In this document: one piece after another, positions 1 through 16,302 of the stretch
Position numbering within the stretch: position 1 is the first letter of the stretch
Layout: each line of letters starts with the position of its first letter
Source of the DNA: Bimastos eiseni
Taxonomy: Eukaryota > Annelida > Clitellata > Crassiclitellata > Lumbricidae
DNA length: 64,000 nucleotides
Assembly (NCBI GenBank): GCA_959347315.1
Contig: OY365808.1
Coordinates: forward strand, 3,048,372-3,112,371
Direction: 5' to 3'
Translations under genes and position numbers: made by a program
Notes under the pieces: generated by a model
What the model was told of the DNA's origin: nothing
The model's database searches: none
The model's input: only the letters and a program-made list of their open reading frames with translations

Positions 1-84
1 ATGGTGTCTTTCGTATGCTATAAATTTCTTTGCACTGTACTGTAACCGTGTATGTTCTAAATTGGCTTCAAACGGCCATTGATG

Positions 85-164
85 CCAAGCGACGACGTTA
101 AACCTTAATAATAATAATGACAATAACAATAACAATAATTATAATAATAATAATAATAATACAA

Positions 165-203
<39 letters not shown>

Positions 204-268
204 AACAATAACAATAACAATAATAATAATAATACAAAATAATAATAATAATAATAATAATAATACAA

Positions 269-300
<32 letters not shown>

Positions 301-418
301 AAAATAATAATAATAATAACAATAACAATAACAATATTAATAATAATAAAAATAATAACAATAAAAATAATAATAATAATAATAATAATAACAATAATAA
401 AAAATAATAACAACAACA

Positions 419-459
<41 letters not shown>

Positions 460-461
460 CA

Positions 462-510
<49 letters not shown>

Positions 511-538
511 TAATAACAACAACAACAATAATAGTAAA

Positions 539-569
<31 letters not shown>

Positions 570-570
570 T
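85..570 (+). repeat. (AAT)n microsatellite behind a SINE-like 3' end
   Basis: The sequence gacgacgttaaac at about 90-103 is followed by some 460 bases of AAT repeats with AAC and AAAAT interruptions. The same GACGTCGTTAAAC-like end occurs before an (AAT)n tail at 37748-37772 and near 17710, so this looks like the A/T-rich tail of a short retroposon that expanded. The SINE reading is inference; the repeat itself is plain. Long open frames of Leu/Ile/Tyr here are repeat translations. Confidence 0.7.
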
Positions 571-2394
571 CACCAAATTGTCGTTCACTGTTGCGTAATT
601 GTGTCCCAGCAAAGGTTGCAACCGTTCTAAGTAATTTCTGCTAATACCAACGGCCTTTGGCCCTTTGTTGCCATAAGATATCGCTAAACTCTCAATCAAT
701 CCTATCCTAAATTCGATTTCCAAGTAAACTGTGTGACGATGTCAACGACTTCAGAAGCCACAGGACGCTATTATGTGAAAAATGCAATTGCACCATGAAT
801 AACAAACACCATTCAGTTGACAATAAGACTAATTTAAAGTATTCCTAATATTAATATTTTTATTATCAATAATAATTTTATTGTGCCATTATCTCTATAA
901 TGTGATATATTATTATCTCTACTATTATTATTTTTTTAAATAATTACTAAGTCACTATTATAACAATAACTACAAATATTGCAACTATTATTATATTTTC
1001 TAGAATAATTGTACTAGTATTACTATTAGGCACACAATTACTATCAATCTTATGATTCGAATTATTATTATTATTATTATTATTATCATTATTATCATCG
1101 TCAGCAGCAGCAGCGTGACTCTGAGATGGCATAGATCTCGCTAGTGACCATATATATATACACATATATATCAATATATATATATTATTATTATCTCTAG
1201 TCTAGTATTTTATATATATACGTGTATATATATATACGTATATATATACGTATACATATATATATATACGTATATATATATATACGTATACATATATATA
1301 TATACGTATATATATATAAAATACTAGACAGAGAATTGATCAGAGTTTTGCTGCCACCTACCGGATTTTCCAAAAACAATAACCTCAGCATTGGGGTATA
1401 CGCAGAGGTTGTCATCTGGGTTGCGTGATAGGCTTAAGACGAGAATAGACTCGACGGGGGGAGATCCCCTTGGGACTTAGCAAAGGCATCAAAACGCCCT
1501 TCAGACAAATCGTTTCCTATTCATGCACACGTCATGCAAATATCTCCCAAGATTTCTCCTGGATTTATCCAGAGCGCAAAATCCCTCTAAGAGATTTAAA
1601 TTGTCATACTCAGCAACAACTGGTCATTCAGTTGCTGCTTGTCACAGAGTAGAGAATGACCGCAGTGCTTGTGTGAGTTGCGAAATTGCGCTATATCAAT
1701 GCAACATCTACATTATTGTTAAAAAGTTTTTATTGATAACTGAGAATCAAACGGAACAGAATAGCACAACATAAAAATCAAACGGGGATTGACAGTTAAC
1801 TGTTAACAATAGGGGAAAGAAACAATCCCTTAAGGACCCACATGTCTATTCCGCTATCAGGGAGACCCTTTCAACCAATAGAAATTAAGACATTCTATTA
1901 TAGCAGATTATGTTGGTGCCTGTGTAAGTGTAATTGAAAATCTTAACTAGTTAATTAGAGAATTACTAACGATGGATAGCTAGTTAGACTCAATAAATGT
2001 ATATGAATATATATATATATATATACACACATTTTGACAAAATGTACTGTAGATCGCAGATCCAGGTGTGGGGGCAAATCGTCATCAGTCGTTCTATCAG
2101 CTCAACCCAGCTCAACCCAGCTCAACCCAGCTCAACCCAGCAAGCCCCGACTCATCGACCATTGAATGGAACCTTGCGTTGACGTAATGTTCGATGAGAC
2201 ACCGGCAAAATTGTTACTCTTCATTATAGATAATGCTGGCATTCAAACAGGTGCGTAGCAAAACGTTTGGCATCCATTACGCAGCGTGGTATACATAATA
2301 TTAACCCGATCATGACATCATTTGAGATTTGATTGACAAACCTTGTCAACGAGTCCCATTCAACCGAATGATACTAAACAGATGGAAAGCGACA
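571..2394. other. Non-coding stretch with short AT repeats
   Basis: No convincing gene is visible. The stretch holds ATT runs (about 1060-1095), a TA/TACGTA-rich dyad-symmetric tract (1148-1320) and a small array of the 10-mer ctcaacccag at about 2098-2140. The rest is unique-looking AT-rich DNA. If the Kazal gene continues leftward this is its intron or 3' flank. Confidence 0.5.
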
Positions 2395-3500
<1,106 letters not shown>

Positions 3501-3855
3501 TATATAGAGAACCAGATGTGTCGATCTCGTTCGAGAGGTGGGGACACCCAATGAGAGGAGTGAGAAATGTATCAGGGACAAACGTATAAACGTATAACGT
3601 ATCCCTCACTGTAAATGGTGAGGGGGACTTAACTCCTTCTACACCCCCCACCCCCGGATGGCCGCCCCTGTGGAGAACGATAAACGGCGAAAGGGGTTGG
3701 GAAAGACACAGACAAAGACAGACAGACAAACATATATGGCTATTATAGAGAGATCAGGCAGACGTACAAGCAGAGAGATTTGTAGGCAGCCAATGCCATC
3801 GATGATCTGACTCATTAGACCGGAACCTGTGAACGGTCGTTTCGTCTGTACTTAC

Positions 3856-4071
3856 TGCACTCTCCGTGATATCGTACGTTGACCGTAGACTTGATGAGAC
3901 AAGACTGGCGCCGTAATTCACACGGGTTGTCATAGGTCTTTCCGTTGGACCCACAGACCGGACGAACGACTCTTTCGCACGAAGATGGACAACTGCACCT
4001 CGCCTTCCCTGTACGATCCACCTGACACTCCTCACCTGGACCACAAGTCAGACTGGAACACGGATTCGCAC
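3856..4071 (-). CDS. Kazal exon C (216 nt, phase 1-1)
   Basis: The acceptor ATATAATTCAG precedes (G)GT GCG AAT CCG TGT and the donor is TGCA|GTAAGT. The module reads [14 protein letters not shown], then a CSCPSSC linker, then the Kazal core [15 protein letters not shown], ending VRYHGEC. It has exactly the length and both phases of exon B, as expected for a tandemly duplicated module. The next exon lies below 3856 or beyond the left edge and was not identified. Confidence 0.9.
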
Positions 4072-4263
4072 CTGAATTATATTCACAGCAATAGTAACAG
4101 TGAATTGCTGAGAGTAACAGTAATGATGGTGGTGATAATGACAATTATGATATTAATAATAATAATAATATTATTATTATTATTAAGGTATTATTAGAAT
4201 AATAATAATGCTAATATTATCATTGTTATTATTATTGTTACTATTATTATTATTACTATTACA

Positions 4264-4301
<38 letters not shown>

Positions 4302-4580
4302 CTGGGTCGCCGCTTGTCAGTGGACAAGCGGCGACCCAGATATTAATATTATTAATATTATTATTTATTTTTATTTTTATTATTAATATTATTATTATTA
4401 TTATTATTTAATTTTTTGCCCCGAGGTACATATGATCCCTCAGGGACTATAACACTAACCTAAAATGTTCGTTGTCTGGAATGGCCTCGCTAATCGATCT
4501 CCTGAACGACGGAAGTCCCTTTAAACGCTATAGCGTTGTAACATTGTATGGTAATCGATAGATGATGGCTATTATTAGTA

Positions 4581-4636
<56 letters not shown>

Positions 4637-7600
4637 ATTATTATAATTATTTTAAAATATATTATAAAAAATTTTGATTTTCACTATGCAATTTCCATTT
4701 CTGGAGAGGTGGCAGCTAAATCATGGCTTAGGCCCCCCCGGCACATTGTTAAATAAGTGAAAGTTGTAAGAGGGAGAGACGCAAGATAGATTAAGACAGA
4801 TTGGAGCGTTTAAACTGAAGAGGTCGTCTAAGCAGGGAGTGGCTGGATGATATTTTAGAATTTGCAATTGAAGGTGGTGTTATTTGACATCGAAAATCAC
4901 ATGTGTTTGTCCATTTCTTTCTGCGTAACTGTGAAAATACGGAATATTAAATTTAGACAGCTGTAATATTTGAAGCAAGGAAACGTTTTCAATGAAATTA
5001 TCAGGTATTGTTCGAAAATCTTTCCTCTACAAACCTTTAGAACTTTGGTTAAGATATCTCTATCGGTTGTTGAGAAATTGCATTTATTCTGGTAGGGTAT
5101 TTTTTATTGAGCCACCCTGTAGAAGCCCGCCCATCGCCACAAGTTGGTAAGGAAGATGAATAGCGTCACCCTTCTCCTTTATACAGGCTTGGGCATGGCA
5201 CTGTCAGTGCGAACAGAGGCGGAGTTAAGTATACAGAAAGATATAGACAATTGATTAGTAGGAAGGTAGGTAAGTAGCCGCAGTTTAACGACACTGTGAT
5301 AACATAGATCATTAGCGTCGCTCACCCCATTTATCCATGCTTTGGACTGGCACTGTTGGGTATAAGGAAACTATTCAAGTATGGATCCGGGGTTTAACGA
5401 CAGCTTATGACAACAGAGACCGTTGCCATCGGCAAAAATTTGCTGGGCATATTATAGCACTTTAAAATTGTGACTGAAACTGATCAAGAAATGAACACAT
5501 GGTATTTATATCAACAAACGATTACGTATTAAAGGTGTCCATTGCAGCTGTGCACTTTGGTAGATATTTTGCGCTTATATATATATATATATATATATGT
5601 TCAGAGTACATATATCTGAAGCCGAAGGTCATTGGTGTTGAGAGCCTGTTATTGCGAGTCCATTTAACACTGGATTATTCTAAATATCACAATGAGGTTA
5701 ATTTTGTTGCTTATCCAAAAGTACATAGAAATTAGAATAGATTGACCTTAGTGCTCATCGAGTTTTATGCGATGTTCGTGACTGGAAATGACGATGGATA
5801 AAAATAAGATTTATCGACCTAATTCGATTGTTTGCATGTTCAGAGTGGATAAATTCGGATAAGGTTTTTGAGAAAACATTCTGGCTACTGACTCACCAAG
5901 CCATTTTCTGACCCACCGCGTTTTCATCAGGGCCTTCAGGGCTCTGGGCAGCCACTTCATAGAAATATGATTTTCCACAGACCCGACGTTACGCAGCTCT
6001 TGACTTTTCATAATGCGCAAGCTACAGGCGTCTGACTGATATAAGTTTATTTAACGACGCATCCATAACGATGATGATATGCGTCAGACAAGAACAGTTA
6101 TACAAGGTACATATTTACATTGTCAATAAGTGTCTTTAAGTGTCTAGTTTTTAATGTTTCACATGTAATAATGTTTTATATGTAATATAATATTGTATAG
6201 TAGTGTTTAAACTAAGTTGTTCAGTGAGCTACATGCGTAGTTCAGCCGAAGCATTTATAACAAAATGGTTAATTGCGTTTAAAAGGTGTGCTTTATGGTA
6301 ATACACTTTTTTAAAGATTTGCGTTATTTTGGACAATTGGACTCCGCGAGACCCGTAAACGTAAAATGCGAATAGTGTCGCTCTCCTCCTTCAACCTGGT
6401 TTAATGTCGTGGTGCTGAAACTCACACAAGCGTTCACAAGCACTCAAGTACGTAAACATACTCGATCAGTTTCAACTAAAGTAAAACACCGGGGTGCAAA
6501 CTAACTACGAATATTTATAACAATAAAACGAACATAATTTAAAATAAATTCATAAAAAATAAAAAGACATAATTTCTGATAATTTTTTCCCAACAGTTTC
6601 GCCATGTTGTGCTGCTTAGACCAAGTGAAAGGACTGTTGAAGCGAGTGTTTAATAAGCATTAACATTTTTCGTAGCCTACCCTTATGAATGTATTCGTCG
6701 CTGGCGGCGCCACGGTAGTCTCCTTTTTCTGGAAATTGAGAGTTTAGAAAGCAAGTAAGTAAGAAGATGAACAAATAAAAGAGTAAGCAACTGAAAGCGT
6801 AACAATTGGTAGGTACCAAGGATATTAAGTAAGTAAATAAGTAAGTATGACAGCTCTAAAGACAAAGCTATGAGAGAGCAACTTTTAAACAACCCTGGTT
6901 AACTTGAATTGGTTGCAATACAGATTGCAGATCTTTTGAGCCATTTGAAGCCAATCAAGCCATTGAATCGTGTAACCTACATGTATTTCAAAGCGACATC
7001 GTTATGGCTGTTAAGGTCATGTATACGTACACACAGTCGTACACACCTACATGTACATCCTTAAGTACATAGATCAATGCAATAACACATACTCAGATAC
7101 GGAGGGTGGCCGACATGCATATACATACATTCAAACAATAAAAATCAATCAATTAAGAATATTTGAAAAAATGGCGCCTCTTCAAAATATCTAATCAGAA
7201 GTGTTCATATATATATATATATATACATATATATACATATATATATATAATTATATGTTACAGACAATGTGTGAAACCAGGCAATTTGTAAAATCCCCGA
7301 TTTTGAGATAGTGTTGGGTATAATGTAAAGGTTAGGATTTAGGTTTGGAGTTAGGTTAGGGTTAGTGTAGGCTCATGGTCTTACAAATTGCCTAAGCGTT
7401 TGAAAAATCTCTGGTCTCTGACTTGTACAACCACACGCACATATACAGACACGTGCAAGCGCACGCATGCATACGGATGCACATCCGAAACACATACGCA
7501 CGTACGCGTGTCACAATCTAATCGTCGTCGCTCAGAAATCACAGATGACAATGGATGGAATCACGAACGCCGCACAAGACAAGTAGACAATGACTTCGAA

Positions 7601-7995
7601 GACAATAGCCACGACTCACCTGTGGCGCACTCCCCCCTAGACAGCGTCCGTATCTCCCGTCCGTTCTTGCACGCCTCTGCTCTGAGGAAGCACTCGTTGC
7701 TGTAGGTGCGTCCGTCGCTGCCACAGACAGGTGAGAATTCGCTCGTACAGGTACCACCACACCTGCAGATGGGGCGTCGACTGTCGTCCAACTGGCATAC
7801 CTGGTTCATCTGGCAGTCGACTCCATCACAAGGATCTGAAGAGTAGAAGACGATTAGATAGATGGTTAACGTGATGGACGCCTTGCATGGTCGTAGAGTC
7901 GTAGTCGTAGAGTTAAATTCAACTCCTGGTACTAAGCTGAATTAGACAGTGGTACTAATCAATTCATTAAGTGCAATGGTAGGCGGTGTCACATT

Positions 7996-8065
<70 letters not shown>

Positions 8066-11000
8066 GTGTGTGCGTGTGCGTGTGCGCGTGCGCGTGTGTG
8101 TGTGTGTCAAAAAACGAATATTTATCATCGTGTATTCACTTGTCATCATTTTTGATTGGACGCATAGCGTGATGGGCGCCTTCCATGGCTACCGAACAGT
8201 TTATTTCGACTCCTTGAATAACTTTCCGGACCGGCCACTGAGGACTCGCGGACCACAGGTTGGGAAGCGCGGTGATAAGCAGGTCACGTGTTTAATAACC
8301 TAAGCCTATTTTAAATAAAACTCTCAACTGCCAAGTTCGGCGTATACGTCTTAGGACTCCCCTGATCTCTTTCCAAGGACAAACGCCGGTTTGCGAGCCA
8401 GTTGCGAGCACTGCTGATTTTGAACGGCGATATATAAATGTTCGACCACATTACATTACTTAGGACTAAATTAGGAATTTGTATTAGCAGCTTATGATAA
8501 CGCGCCAATTATTATTATTAATCCACAGTTTAACGTCGTCATATGACGTCATGTATGGCCGTTGACGACAATTTGAAACATTTACAATACAGAGCAAAGA
8601 TATTCATAACGTCTAAAAGACACCATTAAAAACTGTCTGAATTTTAAACTGTTATTAGTGTTCATTGTTTTACACCATAAATAATAACGGTATTAATAAC
8701 ATCAATAATACATATATTATGGTATCTCATGCAAATGTAACAATATTTGCATTAATATTTGCATCAAGAAATGTTCAAAATAAAACAAATTGTGTATGAC
8801 CAGTCTCTATGTACGTTATGTAATCATCAAACTTTTAAAGAATGCTTTTAACATGAAATTTTTTCAAAATGTTCTTATTCTATGAAACATTACTACAGAA
8901 ATATTTTCATATAATGTATGTTTATAACATTCGTTTATCATATTATACCAAGGTGTAATTCAGTGAATTACAGCTTTGCATAAGTCTCAAATTACTCATT
9001 TTGACTTTCTAATACAACTCCATTAACATTTGTCATATATGCATATATATATGTATAAAATGACTCAAATGAGGTCAATATTAATTATCACATGTTTGTA
9101 TAAGCACCTAATTAACACAATCAATGCAAGGCAATTGAAATAAAGAAAGAATCTTTTAAAGCCAAAGCATTAGCTAATATACATCAACTTTAACAAATTC
9201 CAAAGACAACTTATAATCATACCTGCAATATGACAATAGAAACTTAATGCAAGAAGACAAAACAGTTTTAGCACACCAATAACTGAGTACATGTTGAATT
9301 ACATTTAGCAAACTTCATTCGCTCAGAATAAAGAATTCTTAATCTAGTGCAAAATGTTTTCCAGAGGTTTACAAATTATAGATATTCATAATCTTTACAC
9401 TAAGATCTTTTCTTTTATTTGACACATAAAATTGTCAATAAAATCAATCCACAAATAATGATACTTGACTTCCTTAAGTACCACACACTTTTATGACTAA
9501 TTTTCCACACACTAAAAAAACAACTCAATTTATGTAAGACAGCAATTACACAACTTTTCCATTATACATAAGGTTTTTAAGCATATAAACTTTACTTTGC
9601 ATACAACCATCACGAAGTAAATTTTTTTATAAAAATCCATTTTATATAAAACACATGCATCTTTTAATATGTTAGAGATATTCTCTTTTCTACAATACAA
9701 TAACAAATGGTTAATATTTTCTGGGACCTTACGTGAACTACAAAGTCCAGTTTCATGTTTCTTCATAAGAAGAATTCTTTCATTCAGGTTTACTTTTCCT
9801 AATATTAATCTTGATATTTGAACCTCTTTCCTTCTATTTGGGTCAGTAAATTTTAATCATGTGTCCACCACAGGACAAATATTTTTATAATGATGACCCT
9901 TAGAATCATTGTCATATTCAATCTGCCATTCAATAACTACATGAGATTTTATAATGGAAAAGATTTCTTGTAATTCTAAATCATTTGTCGAATTTATAAT
10001 AGGCAAATTAAGAAAATGTTTTGCTAAAGCATCTGCTGTTTCATTACCTAATATATTAACGTGATTAGGAATCCAAATAAAACATATGTTACTCATCTTA
10101 ATTTGATTCATTGCTACCATTGTTTCCTGTAAAAGGAGTGGTCTAGAGTGTGAATAGTTACGTTTAATAGAAGTAAGAGCACTCAAACAATCAAAAAAAC
10201 AGCAAATTTCATATTATCTTGGTTTTCATTCTCTGATATTCATAATAAAACTTCTTTAATTGCAGTTAATTCAGTGGCATATATGCAAGAATCATTGTAG
10301 AGACGGACTTTTTTTTATCTATCTTTAAGGATGGGATTGTATATGCAGCAGCAACCAAGTTATCAGCTTTAGATCCATCAGTGTATATGTGTATATAGTC
10401 ATGATATTTGTCAATATGTTCCAATGAAAAAAGACGAATAAATTCCAAATTGTCTAATTTCTTACTTAACGATTTGTGAAGGCTAAGATCAACTTCAATA
10501 TCACTATTTAACCAAGGAGGATTAATAGGGAATTTTGGAGCTTGAAAAGATTGGTTTAAAGAAGAGAAAAAAACGGTTTGTTGGCGTGTATGTAGATTCA
10601 TCTCTAATCATTTGTCCAATGAGGTTCATATGTAGACCTGATGGGATGATCTGGACATCCCAAAACTTTTGCACTCAATTTCAGGGAATTTTGTAATCTT
10701 CTAATTTGAAAGGGCATTTCTCCGCATTCATTTTGAAGTGCAGAGACCGAAGTACCTTTAGCAGCACCACAACATAACCTTAGCGCCTCAGTTTGAATGG
10801 ACGACAATCTATTCAATTGTGAAGGGTAAAGTTTAGATAGGAGTGTCTTTAACTAGGAGTGTCTTTCTCTACAAATTGAAGGAACACATTATTCTAAGGG
10901 AGTTCTGACAGTCATTATTGTTTTGGAAGGTCGTAAGCGTTCAGCCCGTTGCTGATTTTCTGCGTGTGACAGTCTGAATCTCAGTTGTTAGTCATTAAGC

Positions 11001-14000
11001 TAGAAAGGGACTTTCCCTGTTTAATGTACGCCGTTCTCTCGCGGTTCCGTTTCCTTCGAGGACAACCGTGTTGCAGTTGTGTCTGTCTTGTCTGCGTATC
11101 GACCGTCAGCAGTTTCTTGACTTACGTGTCGTTTTGCTGTCTTCTTGGCTGACGAAGGTTATGTATAACTTGTGTATAAATGATTAAATTGATATTTTTG
11201 ATCATACCCCTAGAGCCCTAATCATTTTCTAAGTTATAGCATTCAACAACCTAATACTGCTGTCATCAAATTCATGCGGTTTTTACACTTGATTGACACA
11301 TGTTCTATATGTGGCTTCCATGATAATTTATGGTCAAAAATGACTCCAAGAAACTGAGGTGTTTTTTCAATTTTTATATATGCACTCCCCACTGTTACAT
11401 TAATATTTGAGATCCTACGTTTCTTAGTGAACAAAACCCCCACAGCTTTATTTATTTCAAATGTTGAAGAAATTCATATGGAACTTCGTCATCAAATAGT
11501 GATTTACCACATTCAGAGTTAGTTATGGCGTCTTTCAATTCTTTCAACGAAAAACTTTAATTAAGAGCCTTGATATCTTCTATGTCGGGTAGAGTATTTG
11601 ATGGAGTGAGATTTTATTCATTTTTAGTTTTTTCTATGTACTCTAAAAAAATTGGGATTTTAATTTATGTTGCTACTGGTTTTTGCATACATTTGTGCTG
11701 ACAAGTTTGATTTTTCCATATTATTCTCAGCAATAATTCCATTTAAATTTAAAGTTGGGATGGAATTGTATGATGCTGTGCAATCCATACGTCTGGCCAT
11801 ATTCCAAACAACTCCTAATTTTGTCTGATCAGTTAATTCAGAGCAGTAGGCTTCCCAACAATCCTTTGCTTCAAATTTTAAGGTGACTCTTACCAATGCC
11901 TCCTGATGCTTATATTCCACATAATTGTTAAGTCTTAAGTTTTTAAAGCCTTATTTCTAGCTTTATTTTTTTTGTAATTGTCGTCATTACATTAGTTATT
12001 CCAGAATGAATATGCCTATGCTTCCAACCTGCCCTATTACAATTATGATTAGGATCCCTGCGAGGTAATGTTTCATTAGCTAATGATGTAATTGACTCTA
12101 CAATGTTTTTGAAAGTATCATTATTATTCTCATCAATAAGTCACTCATACTAGGTTCTATTTTGATATCTTCATTAAAAGTGATATTACAAAGGTAGTGA
12201 TCTGAACCTATACTATTGTTATTAACATAATGTTGAGAATTTAAGGCCAATCCTTTTGTCACAATCGACAGGTCTATGACTGAACGAATTTTTATAATTT
12301 ATAGGAGGTATACGTGTGGGCTGACCAGTATTCAATACTGTCAACTTTTTATCACTTAAGATTTCTTCTATATGAACACCCCTTTCTTTATTATTTGTGC
12401 ACCCACAACTTTTGTTATGGGCATTTAGATCTCCTAGCATAATGGCTCTTTTATGTGGAAATAAATTTTCAAACTCTGTTTTAGTTATTTTATTTTCAGG
12501 AGCAATATATATATTTGTAATTTTCATATGATCATTTTCAGTTTCAATTTTTGTGCCCAAAATTTCACAAGTGTTACTATGATCTATATCTAATACTGTA
12601 AAACTAATGCCAATTTTTACAAGTATGGCTAGTCCACCCCTACTGTGTTTTGTGTAATCTTTTCTAATAACATTATAATTGTCAAAATTTGGCGTATCGT
12701 TTTTTTTTCTTTTAAAAAGTTTCCTGCAAACATATAGTATCTGGTGTAGTTCTAGTCTGGACCAAATAATTTCTAAACTGATCCAAATGAGCTCTTAAGT
12801 CCATGCATGTTCCAATAGGCGATAACAATAGCTATCATGATGAGGACCCATAAATTTAAAAGCATTTTGATGTATTTATTATCCTATTTTTTCCATCGGA
12901 ATTGGATTTCACCTTTAAAGAAGAAATCCGAAGCACTACAACAAACACGATCCTTAGCTTCCATGCTGGTTTTAGAGTTGTCAATGGATGCCATGACATC
13001 CGTGAACTTGAGCGATCAATGGTTGCGTTACGATGAAAGTGATAATGACATTTTATGTTTAACACCAGACTGACAACAACGCAGTATGATTATGAGTAAA
13101 GTATGAACGAATGACGACAAGTTATTACAGAAGCACGTCTAATTTGATTTATACGTAAAATTTAGCTAACGCCGCCGCCTAGCGAATGAAGAACTTAACC
13201 TTAATGGGGATACGTGTATCGAACTCTGTTCCCCAGCATCGTCAAAACGATTTTTAAACTCTTTATAATCGTATTTTAGTTAGGGTAAAATAAACTCCGG
13301 CTAGCAGCGTGTCAACAGTTGGAAGAACACAATTATATTTAGACACCTTTTACTCGTAATTTAAAGACGTTATATATTTTACGTGTTTAGGTTTTATACG
13401 CAATATTGCTGCGGATCGACTGTACTATGCCAAGTTCAAATACTAAAATTGTTTTGCAACGTTTATGACCCTTCATTGCAGTGCCAGTCTGAAGCCTAGA
13501 GAAAGAGGAGGGAGACACTGATCATCACAGCTATGACAGAGTGGAGTCAAATACATGGAGTGGAGTGGAGCCAAACGAACCTTAGTTGCCATAGGATGTC
13601 ATAGAGAAACACACAGACACAGACACAGACAGACGGTTACAGACTGAAGCTATTATTACACTGAAACAGAGGCAGACAGACAGAGACAGACAGCAGGGCA
13701 GAGATGGACAGAGACAGAGAAAGAGAGAAGGAATGTGGCAATGAAGCAGACTGCGACAGACATGCAAATACGAAGGCTGAGGAAGGGGCAGAATGGCAGA
13801 GACATCTGTATAGACAGACACAGACACAGAATACTTGCAGGCTACAGCCAGATTGACAGACATACAGACGGATATAAAGATGGACAGTCATGGGAAACGC
13901 GCAGAGAGACGGATATACAGACAGACAGACAGATGCTCAGACAGACAGGAGGATACTCAGACAGAGAGATGGATATATAGACAGACCGACAGATGCTCAG

Positions 14001-16242
14001 ACAGACAGGAGGATACTCAGACAGAGAGATGGATATATAGACAGACAGACAGATGCTCAGACAGACAGGAGGATACTCAGACAGAGAGATGGATATATAG
14101 ACAGACAGACAGATGCTCAGACAGACAGGAGGATACTCAGACAGAGAGATGGATAGACAGAGGGACAGACGGATAGACAGAGGGACAGACGGATAGACAG
14201 AGGGACAGACGGATAGACAGAGGGACAGACGGATAGACAGAGGGACAGACGGATAGACAAGAGGGACAGACGGATAGACAGAGGGACAGACGGATAGACA
14301 GAGGGACAGACGGATAGACAAGAGGGACAGACGGATAGACAGAGGGACAGACGGATAGACAGAGGGACAGACGGATAGACAGAGGGACAGACGGATAGAC
14401 AGAGGGACAGACGGATAGACAAGAGGGACAGACGGATAGACAGAGGGACAGACGGATAGACAGAGGGACAGACGGATAGACAAAGGGACAGACGGATAGA
14501 CAGAGGGACACACGGATAGACAGAGGGACAGACGGATAGACAGAGGAACAGACGGATAGACAGAGGGACAGACGGATAGACAGAGGGACAGACGGATAGA
14601 CAAGAGGGACAGACGGATAGACAAGAGGGACAGACGGATAGACAGAGGGACAGACGGATAGACAAGAGGGACAGACGGATAGACAGAGGGACAGACGGAT
14701 AGACAAAGGGACAGACGGATAGACAGAGGGACAGACGGATAGACAGAGGGACAGACGGACAGACGGATATACAGAGGGACAGACAGAGCTACAGACAGAG
14801 CTACAGACAGAGCTACAGACAGAGCTACAGACAGAGCTACAGACAGAGCTACAGACAGAGCTACAGACAGAGGGACAGACAGAGGGACAGACAGAGGGAC
14901 AGACAGAGGGACAGACAGAGGGACAGACAGAGGGACAGACAGAGGGACAGACAGAGGGACAGACGGAGGGACAGACGGAGGGACAGACGGATAGACAGAC
15001 GGATAGACAGAGGGACAGACAGAGGGACAGACAGAGGGACAGACAGAGGGACAGACAGAGGGACAGACAGAGGGACAGACAGAGGGACAGACAGAGGGAC
15101 AGACAGAGGGACAGACAGAGGGACAGACAGAGGGACAGACAGAGGGACAGACAGAGGGACAGACAGAGGGACAGACAGAGGGACAGACAGAGGGACAGAC
15201 AGAGGGACAGACAGAGGGACAGACAGAGGGACAGACAGAGGGACAGACAGAGGGACAGACAGAGGGACAGACGGATATGCAGACATATAAAGAGACATGC
15301 AAGCAGACGGACGGACAGAGCGTGACTGCATTTGGTGATTGACTTGAGATAAATTAGGAGCCAAAGATTCTAGATTTCTAGCGTTGAACTGACGTAATTT
15401 GATTTCGTGAGGAGGCAAATCAGATGAAGAGAGCGATCGAAAGCAACGAAGAGACGACTGCAGCTATATATATAGACAAAGACAACTGGTGACCTTTTAG
15501 GGAATTACAAGAAGCAGCGCCACCTATAGCCAGAACATCTTCTGCATTTCAATGATTGACCACCTCGCTTGCTTTCGCTAAACCACAATTTATTTTGTAT
15601 AAGTAATACATTCATGAACTATGTAATTTGTACGTATCTTCGAAGTGGTAGACCCATGCCTAGAAACCTTCATAAAAATATGCATAGATACATCATACAT
15701 ACTTACATACATATAAATCTGGACATTTGTAGTGTGCTTGTGAGATTTGTGTCGCTAAAATAATAATCGCTACATTATTATCGCTAGGGGCTTAACATCG
15801 GTTGTGTCAGACGTCATTGTAATGGCGGGCCAGTAGAAATATTTTCCAGGAAATGGTGGCCACAGTGCCGAAGGCTTATGAGACAAATGGGGATTGGATC
15901 TCAGAGGAGTCATACAAACAGATAAATTAAGCTTTTGAAGTGTGATCTACTGCAGATGATACGGCGGAATTAACCACTGCCTTCTAGATACAGAGTAAGT
16001 AAGTATGTATGCATGTCCAGGTGTGTAGGCCTATGTATGTTGGTGAATATGATGTGAGTATCTTCCCTGCTGACCTGGAAACCGGCCTCTGACCTCTCAC
16101 GGACTATTCTTAGGACAATCCCTCTGATTTAATGCAGCGCTCGTGAATAAGCTGGTGTCCTCCGTCAGCTTTTAAGCGGCGCTTTATAAGTTTGGAGATT
16201 ACGATTACGACTATGCGCGGCTGTACTTATCTATGTAGGTGA

Positions 16243-16302
<60 letters not shown>

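Noticed and set aside
337..723. Minus-strand ORF with GLIESLAISYGNKGPKAVG near 560-720
   Set aside because: Short, no recognised family, runs into AAT repeat; could be a relic but nothing supports a gene.
7325..7370. Telomere-like TTAGGG repeats
   Set aside because: Only a few degenerate TTAGG/TTTAGG units, too short and imperfect to support an interstitial telomere.
13842..15418. Pro/Leu/Ser/Val-rich ORF of 486 codons and overlapping frames
   Set aside because: Translations of the 12-, 20- and 60-bp GACA-derived repeats; no independent coding signal.
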